DNA of 64,000 nucleotides. Source: Sinorhizobium sp. A49. Lineage in GTDB: Bacteria > Pseudomonadota > Alphaproteobacteria > Rhizobiales > Rhizobiaceae. Position numbers and translations under genes: made by a program. The first letter of the stretch is position 1, and each line of letters begins with the position of its first letter. Of the stretch, positions 63,633 through 64,000 are shown piece by piece. The stretch spans positions 124,001 through 188,000 of the forward strand of contig NZ_MUNW01000061.1 in assembly GCF_002002725.1 (NCBI RefSeq), in the 5' to 3' direction. Below the pieces are notes generated by a model. That model ran no database searches. It was not told the DNA's origin and saw only the letters and a list, made by a program, of their open reading frames with translations.

Positions 63633-64000
63633 ATGAGCGAAGTTTTGGTCGTCGGCGGTGGCATCATGGGGCTTTGGGCAGCCCTTATGGCAGCACGGGC
63701 CGGCATGGACGTCTGTCTGGTCGAAGGGCGCCACATCGGTGCCGGCGCCAGCGGCGGCATCCTCGGCGCACTGATGCCGCACATGCCGGACAAATGGAAC
63801 GCCAAGAAACAATTCCAGTTCGACGCGCTGGTGTCGCTCGAAAGCGACGTCGCAGCGCTCGAGGCCGAAACCGGACTTTCGGCAGGCTATCGCCGCAGTG
63901 GCCGGATCATGCCGCTCGCCAAGCCGCATCTGCGAGAGATCGCCCTTCGCCACGAGCAGGATGCCCTGCAAAACTGGCAGGCCGGCGACCGCCGGTTCTT
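63633..64000 (+). CDS. FAD-dependent oxidoreductase, MnmC(o)/DadA-like (cut at window end)
   Basis: First 122 codons of a gene continuing beyond the window. N-terminal FAD-binding Rossmann motif (VLVVGGGIMGLWAALMAARAG) then VCLVEGRHIGAGASGG and LMPHMPDKWNAKKQFQFDALVSLE. The DAO-fold and position next to mnmD suggest the oxidase that turns cmnm5s2U into nm5s2U; a D-amino-acid oxidase role is possible. ATG 63633 has GGAGAAGG upstream. Confidence 0.82.
   Translation, partial: MSEVLVVGGGIMGLWAALMAARAGMDVCLVEGRHIGAGASGGILGALMPHMPDKWNAKKQFQFDALVSLESDVAALEAETGLSAGYRRSGRIMPLAKPHLREIALRHEQDALQNWQAGDRRF

Overview
The window looks like chromosome or chromid sequence from an alphaproteobacterium of the Rhizobiaceae (Ensifer/Sinorhizobium/Rhizobium/Agrobacterium group). 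The evidence is a gbpR-chvE-gguA-gguB-gguC locus, two IRO-type (TGA-N9-TCA) boxes beside heme/TonB genes, a RIME1-like palindromic element, an EcfG/RpoE2-type stress promoter, high GC with strong third-position bias, and many ABC sugar and peptide importers. I see no transposase, insertion sequence, phage gene, rRNA or CRISPR array. One tRNA, Arg(CCG), is present.

Layout. 0.3-3 kb: a small exported protein and TonB, then a DUF2325 protein, a small unknown protein and an IsdG/HmuQ-type heme monooxygenase; each set follows an IRO box (iron/heme module). 3-4.9 kb: DUF423 membrane protein and truncated globin, then a TetR-SMR efflux pair. 5-7.9 kb: ThuA protein, Gfo/Idh/MocA oxidoreductase and a LacI regulator with a palindromic operator. 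7.9-9.2 kb: DUF900 lipoprotein hydrolase. 9.5-15.8 kb: M19 dipeptidase with a complete five-gene peptide ABC importer. 16-22.6 kb: surface-polysaccharide island with three glycosyltransferase genes (GT2-like, GT25, GT11) and gmd, an fcl/colC-like gene and colD-like. The last has His instead of the PLP lysine, which points to GDP-colitose rather than GDP-fucose.

22.9-28.6 kb: class III cyclase/TPR protein, SDR-AraC divergent pair, lactonase-like MBL protein and TetR divergent pair, a membrane protein. 28.8 kb: tRNA-Arg. 29.2-34.4 kb: D-xylose importer xylF-xylH-xylG facing a ROK repressor, with a duplicated palindromic operator between them. 34.6-38.1 kb: MHYT-GGDEF-EAL c-di-GMP protein, RIME1-like element and idhA. 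38.4-39.2 kb: two small unknown proteins, one with a J-domain-like HPD motif. 39.3-48.9 kb: gbpR, then chvE-gguA-gguB-gguC-aldehyde dehydrogenase-arabonate dehydratase, a coherent unit for sugar uptake and non-phosphorylative L-arabinose breakdown to 2-oxoglutarate.

49.3-52.5 kb: transglutaminase, alpha-E and circularly permuted ATP-grasp genes, a widespread trio without a settled function. 52.7-54.8 kb: YeiH-type membrane protein and divergent LysR. 54.9-58.1 kb: GyrI-like protein, EamA transporter, RhlE-type helicase. 58.3-64 kb: AlkD-like HEAT protein, a small monooxygenase-fold protein, a WYL regulator, a host-attachment family protein behind an EcfG-type promoter, an MttB-family methyltransferase, mnmD and, divergent and cut by the window end, a DadA/MnmC(o)-like FAD oxidoreductase.

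The best candidates for follow-up are the colitose-type sugar island, the ATP-grasp/alpha-E/transglutaminase trio, the stem-loops in the gaps of the sugar-import operons, and several well-formed operators whose regulators sit next to them. All functional calls rest on reading motifs and family resemblance by eye; no database search was run.
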